Notes under the pieces: generated by a model
What the model was told of the DNA's origin: nothing
The model's input: only the letters and a program-made list of their open reading frames with translations
The model's database searches: none
Part shown: positions 1 to 8,302 of the stretch, piece by piece
Layout of the letters: every line of letters starts with the position of its first letter
How positions within the stretch are numbered: position 1 is the first letter of the stretch
DNA from: Brucella pecoris
GTDB taxonomy: Bacteria; Pseudomonadota; Alphaproteobacteria; Rhizobiales; Rhizobiaceae
NCBI RefSeq assembly: GCF_006376675.1
Contig: NZ_VEWK01000001.1
Location: 310,001 to 374,000 of the forward strand
Length of the DNA stretch: 64,000 nucleotides
Direction of reading: 5' to 3'
Made by a program: the position numbers and the translations under genes

Positions 1-1572
1 CGGGAATGTGCCTGCGGATTGTGGGGCCGCTTTCTTGGCGACAAGCGAACCGGCTATGGCGAGTGCGGGAACAATCACGAGAAACCGGCCCATCAACATG
101 GCAAGACCGATGGTGATATTGTACCAGGGCGTATTGCCTGAGAGGCCGCCAAAGGCTGAACCATTGTTCGCGGTGCCTGAAGTATAGGCATAGAGAATTT
201 CCGAGAAGCCATGCGGTCCGGGGTTGGCGATAGAAGCCAGGCCGGTCGGAAGAACCGAGGCGATGGCCGTGAAGCCCAGAATGGACAATGGCAGACAGAG
301 AACGGCGAGCATCGCCATTTTCACTTCCTTGGCTTCGATTTTCTTGCCCAGATATTCGGGAGTACGCCCGACCATCAACCCGGCCACGAAAATGGCAACG
401 ACAACGAACAGGACGATACCGTAGAAGCCTGCGCCTACACCGCCGATGATGATCTCACCCAGCATCATATTGATCATGGGGATCATTCCGCCCAGCGCCA
501 TCATACTGTCATGCATGGCGATAACGGCCCCGCATGATGCAGCGGTTGTGACGACTGCGAAAAGCGCAGACATTGCGATGCCGAAGCGCGTTTCCTTGCC
601 TTCCATGTTGCCGCCATCAATACCGAGCGCATGGATGAGGGGATTGCCAGCAGCTTCTGCCCAGTAGCAGATTGCGACACCTGCAACGAACAATATGCCC
701 ATGGCAGCAAAGATCGCCCATCCCTGACGCTCGTTGCCGACCATTCGCCCGAAGACGTTGGTCAGTGAAGCGCCGATGACGAAAATCGCAACCATCTGGA
801 TCATGTTGGAGATGGCATCAGGGTTTTCGAAGGGATGCGCGGAATTAGCATTGAAGAAGCCGCCCCCATTGGTGCCAAGCATCTTGATGGCCAACTGTGA
901 AGCAACCGGCCCAAGTGCGATCACCTGTCTTGCGCCTTCCAGCGTCGTAGCTTCGGCATAAGCGCTAATTGTTTGCGGCACGCCCAGGCTGACGAACGCC
1001 AACGTAAGCGCGATGCAGAGCGGTAAGAGAATGTAGAGCGTGCATCGCGTAAGGTCGATCCAGAAGTTTCCGAGTGTCTTCATGGATTTGCGCGAGAACG
1101 CTCGAATGAGCGCTATGGCAATGGCAACGCCTGTTGCGGCCGAAACAAAGTTCTGCACCGTCAGCCCCACCATTTGAGTCAGGTAGGACATGGTACTTTC
1201 TCCACCATAGTTCTGCCAATTCGTATTGGTGACAAAACTAGCAGTGGTGTTGAAGGCGAGATCTGCCGGAACGTTGCTCATACCCATCGGATTGAAGGGC
1301 AGGGAGCCCTGAAACCGTTGCAGCATGTAAAGCAGCAGAAAACCGGCAAGGTTGAATAGCAGCAGGGAGGTAGTGTAGGTCGTCCAGTGCTGTTCTTCTC
1401 GTTCGCTTGTGCCTGCGAGACGATAAAGCCCGCGCTCGACAGGAACGAGGACAGGTGAAAGGAACATCCGTTCACCGCTGAAAACGCGCGTCATGTAGCC
1501 GCCGAGCGGCTTGACGAGCAAAATGATGATCCCGCAAAAAACGAGAATCTGAATCCATCCATTAAGTGTCAT
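1..1572 (-). CDS. kdpA: Potassium-transporting ATPase subunit KdpA (partial, 3' end outside window)
   Basis: The ATG is at 1572 and the frame stays open for 524 codons to the left edge, so only about 40 C-terminal residues are missing. KdpA is the K+-selecting, channel-like membrane subunit of the high-affinity KdpFABC pump. All four pore-loop signatures can be read: [11 protein letters not shown] (from residue 115), [13 protein letters not shown] (232), TTAASCGA (342) and [14 protein letters not shown] (467). It lies 54 bp after kdpF and is probably followed by kdpB outside the window. Kdp operons are normally induced by K+ limitation through KdpDE; neither sensor gene is in view. Confidence 0.97.
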   Translation of the reverse strand, partial: MTLNGWIQILVFCGIIILLVKPLGGYMTRVFSGERMFLSPVLVPVERGLYRLAGTSEREEQHWTTYTTSLLLFNLAGFLLLYMLQRFQGSLPFNPMGMSNVPADLAFNTTASFVTNTNWQNYGGESTMSYLTQMVGLTVQNFVSAATGVAIAIALIRAFSRKSMKTLGNFWIDLTRCTLYILLPLCIALTLAFVSLGVPQTISAYAEATTLEGARQVIALGPVASQLAIKMLGTNGGGFFNANSAHPFENPDAISNMIQMVAIFVIGASLTNVFGRMVGNERQGWAIFAAMGILFVAGVAICYWAEAAGNPLIHALGIDGGNMEGKETRFGIAMSALFAVVTTAASCGAVIAMHDSMMALGGMIPMINMMLGEIIIGGVGAGFYGIVLFVVVAIFVAGLMVGRTPEYLGKKIEAKEVKMAMLAVLCLPLSILGFTAIASVLPTGLASIANPGPHGFSEILYAYTSGTANNGSAFGGLSGNTPWYNITIGLAMLMGRFLVIVPALAIAGSLVAKKAAPQSAGTFP

Positions 1573-1626
1573 GATTTTTTCCGAGGCCTGAATGGCTGCC
1601 GGTTACGCGGTTGGCCGGAGACCGGC

Positions 1627-1716
1627 TTAGAACCGCTCCGGTCGTATAAGCGCGTAAAGGAGGTAGGCGGCTATGAAGACCGCAACCAAAGCGCCAGCGA
1701 TGTATTCAATCATCAT
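1627..1716 (-). CDS. kdpF: KdpF small subunit of the Kdp K+ pump
   Basis: A 29-codon ORF reads MMIEYIAGALVAVFIAAYLL and ends in YALIRPERF. One hydrophobic helix followed by a basic R-P-E-R/K-F tail is the classic KdpF pattern; KdpF is a single-span protein that stabilises the KdpABC complex. The position directly in front of kdpA on the same strand supports the call. It is below the length at which most gene finders report ORFs. Either of two adjacent ATGs (1716 or 1713) may be the start. Confidence 0.93.
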   Translation of the reverse strand: MMIEYIAGALVAVFIAAYLLYALIRPERF

Positions 1717-1724
1717 GGCGTGCC

Positions 1725-1811
1725 TCAGAGCTTTTCGCAGATGCGCAGATAGCCGAACAATAGCGCAAAGAAGCCGATGCCAATTGCAAGGACGGCGAGA
1801 TCCATAGTCAT
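1725..1811 (-). CDS. Small single-span membrane protein at the head of the kdp operon
   Basis: A 28-codon ORF starts at ATG 1811 (alternative ATG 1805). It reads MTMDLAVLAIGIGFFALLFG and then YLRICEKL, which is one hydrophobic helix with a short basic tail. It ends 8 bp before the kdpF start, so it should share the kdp transcript. It resembles KdpF in size and topology but lacks the R-P-E-R-F ending. I do not recognise a named family. It could be a second helper peptide of the pump or a translated leader. That it is translated is inferred from context only. Confidence 0.6.
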   Translation of the reverse strand: MTMDLAVLAIGIGFFALLFGYLRICEKL

Positions 1812-1820
1812 GCCTGAATT

Positions 1821-1850
1821 GCCCGAAAGGGCTCCCTGTTTCTTACAGGG
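1821..1850 (-). promoter_or_regulatory. Tandem hairpins in the kdp operon leader
   Basis: Two adjacent inverted repeats precede the first micro-ORF of the kdp operon. One is CCCTGT/ACAGGG (1834-1839 with 1845-1850) and the other is GCCC/GGGC around a GAAA loop (1821-1832). On the minus strand they end 9 bases before the ATG at 1811, so in the mRNA they would sit next to the initiation region. There is no T-run, so a terminator is unlikely. A role in translation control is inference. Confidence 0.4.
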
Positions 1851-1979
1851 GCATTATGTTGCTGCTATGCATAGGGTTTCGAGAGCAGGCACGACGCAAA
1901 AAAATAAAAAACTCATATATGGAATGCGGTCGAAGGCGAAACGGCCTGGGTTGATGTTGCGCCTCAAGCTGCTCAGGAA

Positions 1980-3641
1980 TTAGAGCGATGTTGCCGCAGC
2001 GGCTGCACGACCGGCCGCTCGACCGGAAAATATACAGCCGCCGAGAAACGTTCCTTCAAGTGCATTGTAACCATGGTAGCCGCCCCCACCGAAGCCGGCA
2101 GCTTCGCCTGCTGCATATAGTCCGGGTATCTTTTCGCCGGCCTCGTTCAGCACTTGCGCGTCCAAGTCCGTGTGCAGCCCGCCAAGTGTCTTGCGCGTTA
2201 GAATATGCAGTTTGACGGCAATAAGTGGCCCGTTCGAGGGGGCCAGCAGCGGGTGTAGCGGTACAGCACGTGTGAGACGATCACCGATATAAGCTCGGGC
2301 ATTGTGTATCGCCATCACTTGAGCATCCTTGGAATAACGGTTCACTATCTCGCGATCCCGTGCTTCGATTTGATCGCGGATATGGTCGAGTTTGAGAAGC
2401 TTTTCTCCTGTCAAGCCATTCATTTTTTTAACGAGTTCTTGCAGAGTTCCGGCTGTAAGGAAATCGGCTCCGTTTTCCAGGAACGCTTTGACTGGCGGTG
2501 GCGGCGCTTTGCCGAGGCGGCTTTTCAGTAAGAGCTTCCAGTCTTTGCCGGTAAGATCCGGATTTTGCTCCGATCCAGACAGAGAGAATTCTTTGCGGAT
2601 GATTTTCTCGGTTAGAATAAACCAGGAATAGTCGTAGCCGGTCGAAAGAATGTGCTTGAGCGTACCAAGCGTATCGAACCCCGGGAGATAGGGAGCGGGA
2701 AGACGATTACCCTTGGCGTCGAACCACATTGAGGATGGTCCCGGTAGAATACGAATACCATGGTTCGGCCAGATGGGGTCCCAGTTCCGGAGTCCCTCGG
2801 TATAGTGCCACATGCGGTCGGCATTGATGACGTGACCGCCTGCAGCCACAGCGATATCGATGCCTCGCCCGTCGACATGGGCTGGTACACCCAACACCAT
2901 TTCTTTCGGTGGGTTGCCGAGCCTGTCGCGTGGCCAGGCTCTCCGGACCTTATCCGGATCGCCGCCGATGCCGCCAGATGTGACGATTACACAGTCAGCG
3001 AAATAGGCAAACTCTCCCGCGATATCCCGGGATGAAGATTGCCCACGCTCAACGGTCGAGGGTGCCAGTACTTCGCCGTAAACTCCACTGGCTCGTCCGC
3101 CGGTAGTGGCGATGCTATTGACGCGATGGCGGCATTTTAAGGTTATGAGTCCTTTGTTGATAGAATCACGGAGCGATCGCTCGAATGGAGCCACGACACC
3201 TGGTCCAGTGCCCCAGGTTACGTGAAAACGTGGTACTGAGTTGCCGTGGCCATCTGCTCTCGCCCCGCCACGTTCTGCCCAGCCGACGACAGGAAACCAG
3301 CGCATGCCTAGACTATGCAGCCAGGATCGCATTTCGCCAGCGGCGAACTCCAGATAGGATGCGGCCCAGCGCTTCGGCCAATGATCCTCGAGCCTGTCAA
3401 ATTGTGCCGACCCGAACCAATCCTGCCGCGCGAGATCGATATTGTCCTTTATGCCAAGGCGACGCTGTTCGGGACTGTCGACCATGAACAGTCCACCGAG
3501 TGACCAGAACGCTTGTCCGCCAATGGAATTCTCACCTTCTTGTTCGAGAAGAATGACTTTGCGCCCGGCAGCGGCCAGTTCATGCGCTGCGACAAGTCCG
3601 GCTAGTCCTGCTCCAATGATAATGGCGTCTGCATCCTCCAT
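1980..3641 (-). CDS. FAD-binding dehydrogenase (fumarate reductase / ketosteroid dehydrogenase superfamily)
   Basis: The protein is 553 aa. The chosen ATG at 3641 follows a purine-rich site (AGAGAGGAAGCGGGG) and starts directly in the dinucleotide-binding fold; an upstream extension of the frame overlaps the next gene and is not credible. Residues 10-15 (GAGLAG) form the GxGxxG FAD motif, and the C-terminus has GLYAAGEAAGFGGGG with HGYNALEG, the second FAD contact of the FAD_binding_2 family. No signal peptide is visible, so it is probably cytoplasmic. The oxidised substrate cannot be told from sequence. It is transcribed towards kdp from a separate unit. Confidence 0.85.
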   Translation of the reverse strand: MEDADAIIIGAGLAGLVAAHELAAAGRKVILLEQEGENSIGGQAFWSLGGLFMVDSPEQRRLGIKDNIDLARQDWFGSAQFDRLEDHWPKRWAASYLEFAAGEMRSWLHSLGMRWFPVVGWAERGGARADGHGNSVPRFHVTWGTGPGVVAPFERSLRDSINKGLITLKCRHRVNSIATTGGRASGVYGEVLAPSTVERGQSSSRDIAGEFAYFADCVIVTSGGIGGDPDKVRRAWPRDRLGNPPKEMVLGVPAHVDGRGIDIAVAAGGHVINADRMWHYTEGLRNWDPIWPNHGIRILPGPSSMWFDAKGNRLPAPYLPGFDTLGTLKHILSTGYDYSWFILTEKIIRKEFSLSGSEQNPDLTGKDWKLLLKSRLGKAPPPPVKAFLENGADFLTAGTLQELVKKMNGLTGEKLLKLDHIRDQIEARDREIVNRYSKDAQVMAIHNARAYIGDRLTRAVPLHPLLAPSNGPLIAVKLHILTRKTLGGLHTDLDAQVLNEAGEKIPGLYAAGEAAGFGGGGYHGYNALEGTFLGGCIFSGRAAGRAAAAATSL

Positions 3642-3724
3642 CCCCGCTTCCTCTCTCCAAAAAGCGCTTGATAAGCGCATCGTGACCGAAGGGATGATTT
3701 GTTGCAAGCTGCAGCCGCAAGTCG

Positions 3725-4486
3725 TCAACCGAAGAAATACGGCACGATCCAATCGGTAATCAGCTTGATGGAAAGCCCGAACAAGGTCATCTGTACCAAG
3801 AGGAAAAATGGGCCATCCGGCATGATCCGGGTCAGCTTGGCGCCGACGAAGGTGCCGATGACTGCGGCAGGGACAAGCCAAAGACCAAGTGATGTGTCGA
3901 GATTGGAAAACTGTTGCAACTGCCAGTAAGGCACCAGCTTTACGGCGTTGACGATGGCAAAAAGAATGGTCGATGTACCAGCGAAAACCAGTTTTGGAAG
4001 GTGCTGCGGCAGCACATACATCTGAAACGGTGGTGCGCCGGAATGAGAGACAAAGCTGGTCAAGCCTGTGATTACGCCCCAGAAAATGCCGCCGGGAACA
4101 TCCGCCTTTCGTGCCTTTTTACGATAATGCGCACCGAACCACGCATTGAAGCAGAAAAGGATGCCGACCAACCCAACCAGCATTCCAATGAATGTGGGAG
4201 ACAGATGTGCGCTGAACATCCAGCCTATGCCGACGCCGAGAATTGCCGCTGGTGTCAGGATCGCAAGATTGCGTGCGGAAAAGTGATGGCGATAAAGATA
4301 CAGGCCGAACATGTCGCTGATAACATAGATCGGGAGCAGAAGTGCGGCTGCGGTGACTGGAGATATGACAAGTGCCATCAATGGAACGGCAAGCGTACCG
4401 ACCGATGGTAGTCCGCCTTTTGAAAGCCCGACGAGAAATGCTGCAATCACTGCGATTGCCAGGAACAGGGGCGTATGTTCGATCAT
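3725..4486 (-). CDS. TSUP-family membrane transporter (sulfite exporter TauE/SafE type)
   Basis: A 253-aa, very hydrophobic protein with about eight predicted membrane spans. Near the N-terminus the GLSKGGLPSVG segment is the conserved GG-containing motif of the first TauE/SafE half, and SHSGAPPFQMYVLP is the matching motif of the second half. Family members export sulfite, sulfoacetate or other organosulfur anions; the substrate here is unknown. It lies 83 bp upstream of the flavoprotein dehydrogenase gene on the same strand, so the two may be co-transcribed. The ribosome-binding site is weak. Confidence 0.85.
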   Translation of the reverse strand: MIEHTPLFLAIAVIAAFLVGLSKGGLPSVGTLAVPLMALVISPVTAAALLLPIYVISDMFGLYLYRHHFSARNLAILTPAAILGVGIGWMFSAHLSPTFIGMLVGLVGILFCFNAWFGAHYRKKARKADVPGGIFWGVITGLTSFVSHSGAPPFQMYVLPQHLPKLVFAGTSTILFAIVNAVKLVPYWQLQQFSNLDTSLGLWLVPAAVIGTFVGAKLTRIMPDGPFFLLVQMTLFGLSIKLITDWIVPYFFG

Positions 4487-4522
4487 ATGATGGTGAGGTT
4501 ATCTTTTGTGGGGGGCAGGAAC

Positions 4523-4550
4523 ACATCTCCGGTCGTTGGGCCGGAGATGT
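4523..4550 (+). terminator. Hairpin between aminotransferase and TSUP genes
   Basis: Perfect 10-bp arms ACATCTCCGG and CCGGAGATGT are separated by 8 bases. On the plus strand the stem is followed by TTTTGTTT, a textbook intrinsic terminator tail. The only nearby transcription is on the minus strand, where the stem directly follows the aminotransferase stop and has a poorer tail. It probably acts in that direction as well. Confidence 0.6.
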
Positions 4551-4562
4551 TTTGTTTGGAGA

Positions 4563-5417
4563 TCAGGCGTGAGCCCATTCCCAATAAAGAGCACGAGCGC
4601 GTTTCGTCAGCGGTCCATATTCAAGTTTGCGATCATCAAACCCGATAATCGGCACGACTTTACTCATATTACCTGTTGAGAAGATTTCGTCAGCTTCGCG
4701 GAAATCGTCAATCTTCAAAGTGGTTTCGTGAACGGAGATACCTGCTTCGCGTAACAGATTGAGTACACGCTGACGAGTGATGCCGTTCAGGAATGTGCCA
4801 TTGGGAACCGGTGTGAACACCTCGCCGCCCCGGACCATGAAGACGTTCGAGGTTGCAGTTTCGGCGACGTTTCCGAGAACATCGGTCACCAATGCATTGT
4901 GAAAGCCTTTTGCCTTTGCCTCACGCAGCATACGTGCGTTGTTCGGATAAAGACAGGCGGCCTTAGCATTGACCGGCATGACTTCCAGGTACGGTCGCCG
5001 GAATGATGTCGTGGTGATCGTAAAACCCTTCGGCTCGACCATAGGGATCGCTTCAAGGCAGAGCGCAAAATCCGTGGATGACGCAAGCGGCGCGACTGTG
5101 CTGGCGTCACCTTCTTCTGCCCAGTACATGGGGCGGATATAAACATCCGTACCCGGCGCGAACTTTTTCAAGCCCTCACGTGCGAGTGCCTCGATATCGT
5201 TGGCGGAGAGCGTCGGCTCCAGGCCCAGGGCACAGGCTGAATCATTGGCGCGTGCAGAGTGACGATCAAGGTCCGGTGTTACACCTTCAAAGAGGCGTGC
5301 GCCGTCAAATACCAGCGAACCAAGCCAGGTCGCTTGTGAGGCCGCACCGAGAATGCGAACATCGCCTTCGCGCCATTCGCCCTTGTAATAGGTCCACATC
5401 GCCCGTTTATCGGTCAT
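4563..5417 (-). CDS. Branched-chain-type (class IV) aminotransferase
   Basis: This 284-aa PLP enzyme has fold type IV. Lys152 in MPVNAKAACLYPNN is the Schiff-base lysine. The sequence ETATSNVFMV, and later FLNGITRQRVL, are the conserved IlvE/D-amino acid transaminase blocks. The FDGARLFEGV segment near residue 38 is typical of IlvE. It catalyses reversible transfer of an amino group between a branched-chain or D-amino acid and 2-oxoglutarate in the cytosol. It is shorter than canonical IlvE (about 305 aa), and a secondary catabolic role is possible. ATG 5417 is followed by an alternative in-frame ATG at 5399. Confidence 0.85.
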   Translation of the reverse strand: MTDKRAMWTYYKGEWREGDVRILGAASQATWLGSLVFDGARLFEGVTPDLDRHSARANDSACALGLEPTLSANDIEALAREGLKKFAPGTDVYIRPMYWAEEGDASTVAPLASSTDFALCLEAIPMVEPKGFTITTTSFRRPYLEVMPVNAKAACLYPNNARMLREAKAKGFHNALVTDVLGNVAETATSNVFMVRGGEVFTPVPNGTFLNGITRQRVLNLLREAGISVHETTLKIDDFREADEIFSTGNMSKVVPIIGFDDRKLEYGPLTKRARALYWEWAHA

Positions 5418-5647
5418 TTCCCTAGTCCTTTAACAGTATCAGTTTTCATGTTTTTGCCTGCGTCAGGGCGCATTCAGACACAGATCGTTATCGGAATAAT
5501 GTTTGAAACGCGTCTCGACAACTTTGGATCGGATCAATGTCCTAAGCACTTCTAATCGAAACGTAATTTTATCGATCATGTACAGGTTACCTATATCGTA
5601 GGAGGAGGCAACGCTGTAGACAAGCGCGAAGTTGTCATTACCTGCTT

Positions 5648-6616
5648 TCAAGATTGCTCCATTTTGTCTTCTACAAGTGCCGGGGTCGGTTCCGATGTGG
5701 CAACAGCAGGAGGCCCTTTGACGCCCCGTTGCCTTTCGCGGATGAAAGTGAAGAGCCCGGAAATGGTGATGAGAACAATGCCGATCAGCATCGGCGTGTC
5801 TATGTGATCGTGGAAGACAAAATATCCGAAAAGGATCGCCCATATCATCTGGCTATACTGTGGGGAGGCAATCGCACTCGCCGGCGCGCGTTGGGCCGCG
5901 AGTATCAGCAGGATGTTGGCAAGCGCGGCGAGAAGGCCATATCCTGCGAGATAAACCCATTGCTCGGTATTTGGCGCTTCGTATGAGGAAACCATCAATG
6001 CGCCACAGATGATGATGGGTCCGATCAGTCCGCTCGTATAGAGCGATATGCGCTTTTCGTGCTTGCCCATGACACGGAAGATGATGATGCTCATCGCGCC
6101 ACCCATGCCGGCCGCAAGCGCTCCGAGGTGGCCGATTGAGAGCTCCCTGAAGCCGGGGCGGAGTACAATCAGCACGCCAACAAAGCCGATCAGAACCGCC
6201 GACCATCGCCGCCAGCCAACTTGCTCCTTCAAGAACACGACAGAAAGTATTGTCACATATGCCGGCAGGAGGAAAATGAGCGCGAAGGCTTCCGCCATGG
6301 ACAGATGCGTAAATGCTGTAACGCTGCCTATCGTTCCCATTGCAGCGGTCACGGTACGCAGCAACCACATTTTGATATTGGTTGTGCGAAACATATCGAG
6401 CCAGACATCGCCAGCTTTTTTTGTAAAGGGAATGGCAAGTAGACCAAGTACAGCGCCGAAGAAAGCAACTTCGTAAGGCGACAGCGTGCCATCAAGAAAC
6501 TTGACGCAGGCATCGCTGACGGCGAATGCCGCATAGGACGCAAATGCGAGAAAAATACCATAAAGCATGACGATGTCCGAAAGAAACGGGGGAGGAGTTC
6601 GTTCCGAACGCTCCAT
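5648..6616 (-). CDS. DMT-superfamily transporter with two EamA domains
   Basis: The protein has up to 322 aa and ten predicted membrane helices arranged as two EamA repeats (about residues 20-155 and 165-305), ending in a charged tail (FIRERQRGVKGPP...). Such carriers usually export amino acids or metabolites from the cytoplasm. The start is uncertain. ATG 6616 adds 16 polar residues before the first helix, while ATG 6568 begins with MLYGIFLAF right at the helix; neither has a strong ribosome-binding site. No neighbour suggests a substrate. Confidence 0.85.
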   Translation of the reverse strand: MERSERTPPPFLSDIVMLYGIFLAFASYAAFAVSDACVKFLDGTLSPYEVAFFGAVLGLLAIPFTKKAGDVWLDMFRTTNIKMWLLRTVTAAMGTIGSVTAFTHLSMAEAFALIFLLPAYVTILSVVFLKEQVGWRRWSAVLIGFVGVLIVLRPGFRELSIGHLGALAAGMGGAMSIIIFRVMGKHEKRISLYTSGLIGPIIICGALMVSSYEAPNTEQWVYLAGYGLLAALANILLILAAQRAPASAIASPQYSQMIWAILFGYFVFHDHIDTPMLIGIVLITISGLFTFIRERQRGVKGPPAVATSEPTPALVEDKMEQS

Positions 6617-6822
6617 TAATCGATTAGAAGCCTATTGGCAAAAGACATTTCGGAAATTCCGCATTTAAGTCTATAAGCGAGCCATTGCTTTGAAGAGAAG
6701 TAAATTCGACCTTTTCAAGGTTGCGAGCTCAAGCAAAAACGCATGCCTTGTTTGCAATCATATCCGTGGTGGAAATTTAGACAAACGCCTATTTAGCAAT
6801 CATCCAAACGAGGAGAAAGCAA

Positions 6823-6960
6823 ATGAACATTCGTCAGAAAGTACAGCAGTTCGTATCCCGCCGCCGCGCTATCCGTGAGCTTGGTGCTATGGACGACCAC
6901 CTTCTTGCCGACATTGGTGTTTCGCGTTCGCAGATTCATAGCGCCGTTTTCGGTAAGTAA
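6823..6960 (+). CDS. DUF1127 (YjiS-like) micro-protein
   Basis: This is a 45-aa basic protein beginning MNIRQKVQQFVSRRRAIREL and containing LLADIGVSRSQI, the hallmark of the DUF1127 family that is abundant in Rhizobiales. A good ribosome-binding site (AGGAGAAAG) lies 5 bases before the ATG. In related bacteria, short DUF1127 proteins have been linked to RNA binding, phosphate or carbon metabolism and small-RNA turnover; nothing here shows which applies. It is followed by a strong terminator and is monocistronic. Confidence 0.92.
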   Translation: MNIRQKVQQFVSRRRAIRELGAMDDHLLADIGVSRSQIHSAVFGK

Positions 6961-7017
6961 TAACTTATGGCGTGTCTCTCGAAGGATCGCCCTGTAAGTA
7001 TAAATCGAATAAAGTAA

Positions 7018-7053
7018 CAAAGCGTCGGTCTCCAGTCCCGGCGCTTTTGTTTT
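7018..7053 (+). terminator. Intrinsic terminator after the DUF1127 gene
   Basis: AAAGCGTCGG (7019-7028) pairs with CCGGCGCTTT (7038-7047), with one G-T pair, around a 9-base loop. It is followed by a T-rich tail (TGTTTT). It lies 58 bp after the DUF1127 stop. Confidence 0.85.
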
Positions 7054-7484
7054 ATGGATTGCTCATTTAATTAATTCTTTGATCAGAACCCTTCAGTCTT
7101 CGGTCGTGTGATGCCTCTTTTATGTTCCGTTATCAGCTTGAAATCCTCGTTTGCTTATTCTTCGGTCACACATCGCTAATGAGACGCAATCCGTACCATT
7201 TTGGGACAGGCGGCAATTGTCGTCGGGCCAATTTTCCGTCAGCTTATATCTGCGGGGGCAGGCGATGAAGATGGGATCCTTCCGTTGTAGCTGCGGTAAA
7301 TTTGCCGTTCTTCATCGCCTCTTATTTCATAGCGATGTCTATTGCCGGAATTTATTGCATTCATTATCCGAAGTGATTGCTACAGGCATTGTGAAAAATG
7401 CAGGAGTGCACGTACATCTACCTCTTGCGCATCGGGTGGTCTCCGGCTTATCTGGCCACCCGATGACGCAAAGGCAATTACATC
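7054..7484. other. Intergenic region before the DUF2938 gene
   Basis: About 430 bp without a convincing gene. An open frame here (from 7151) has no ribosome-binding site or recognisable family and overlaps the DUF2938 gene out of frame, so it is not called. The only structure seen is a strong hairpin at 7430-7465, close to the next start. Confidence 0.6.
7430..7465 (+). promoter_or_regulatory. Hairpin in the 5' leader of the DUF2938 gene
   Basis: CATCGGGTGG pairs perfectly with CCACCCGATG, with a second inner helix (CCGG with CTGG). It ends 19 bases before the ATG at 7485. There is no T-run, so it is more likely a leader structure or an upstream boundary hairpin than a terminator. Confidence 0.5.
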
Positions 7485-7982
7485 ATGGACATTATCTGGC
7501 GTGGGATTCTGATTGGAATCGGCGCAACGGTCGTAATGGACTTGTGGGCACTTTTGCTGGCTGCATTGCCGGGGCAGGCACGCCCCAATTGGGGATTGGT
7601 TGGCCGGTGGTTCTGGCATCTTCGCCACGGGAAAATTTTTCACGATGATATTTCCGACGCCGAACCTTATGGGCATGAAATAGCGCTTGGGTGGATTGGA
7701 CATTATGCCGTCGGTATTCTTTACGGTGTCGTCTTTGCCATTTATGGTGGCTCGGAATGGTTCGCTGACCCCGTATTTCTACCGGTCTGGATTTTTGGCA
7801 TTCTGACAGTTGCGGCAGGGTGGTTTTTGCTGCAACCCGGTTTGGGAATCGGTTGGGCGGCATCCAAATTGCCGAACGCTCGCAATGTCCGCTACCTCAA
7901 CCTTATTGCGCATACGGTTTTTGCGCTTGGCATGTATGGCACGGCACTGCTCTTACAAAGCCCATTTCAATCAGTCAGTTAG
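7485..7982 (+). CDS. DUF2938 family membrane protein
   Basis: A 165-aa integral membrane protein with four predicted helices. The blocks MDIIWRGILIGIGATVVMDLW, WHLRHGKIFHDDI and HYAVGILYGVVFA are, from memory, characteristic of DUF2938. The family has no assigned function. The start is fixed by the family N-terminus; the ribosome-binding site (AAAGG) is weak. It has no obvious operon partner. Confidence 0.85.
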   Translation: MDIIWRGILIGIGATVVMDLWALLLAALPGQARPNWGLVGRWFWHLRHGKIFHDDISDAEPYGHEIALGWIGHYAVGILYGVVFAIYGGSEWFADPVFLPVWIFGILTVAAGWFLLQPGLGIGWAASKLPNARNVRYLNLIAHTVFALGMYGTALLLQSPFQSVS

Positions 7983-8302
7983 AAAAAAGAACACACGCTC
8001 GCGAACTGTCTTTTTTGAATCTGTTTCAAATATTTCCTGACAAATGAGTGGCTGGCGCACAACGAGATCTCAGTCCACACTAAATCATGTCAACAAACTG
8101 GCATGCACACGGCAGAACTGTGCTTTTGTTCGTGATGGGTGTATGGGGAACATGTCCGACTGCAAATCTGCAGCGGCAACTAACATTATGGCAATCGCAT
8201 AGGTTGCTTCAGTTCGACACATTGCGAAGCGCAACAGGTTGCGCGTCGTGATTTCACGCGAACTGAGGTGCCAATTGACGGGCGCTTTGCCTTGGAGGGA
8301 CG
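7983..8302. other. Long leader / intergenic region before the purine permease
   Basis: A 320-bp region without a gene. It holds a hairpin CTGCA-AATC-TGCAG with a flanking CCG/CGG pairing (8156-8176), and two short dyads near the start codon: GCGCAAC/GTTGCGC (8229-8244) and CGTGA/TCACG (8247-8258). These could be repressor sites or leader RNA structure. I could not fit the region to a known riboswitch. Confidence 0.4.

Noticed and set aside
3642-3881. N-terminal extension of the flavoprotein dehydrogenase
   Set aside because: It would overlap the TSUP gene by over 150 bp and adds 80 residues with no family support; ATG 3641 has a good site and begins at the FAD fold.
5418-5647. Possible short gene between the aminotransferase and EamA genes
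   Set aside because: A minus-strand frame exists but lacks a start site and overlaps the EamA gene; no structure beyond AT-rich sequence was seen.
7151-7648. 165-codon plus-strand frame before and across the DUF2938 start
   Set aside because: No ribosome-binding site, no recognisable motif, and it overlaps the DUF2938 gene in another frame.
8130-8200. Possible cobalamin riboswitch in the permease leader
   Set aside because: Only fragments of the B12-box-like consensus are present and the required helices cannot be drawn; a purine carrier is also an unlikely target.
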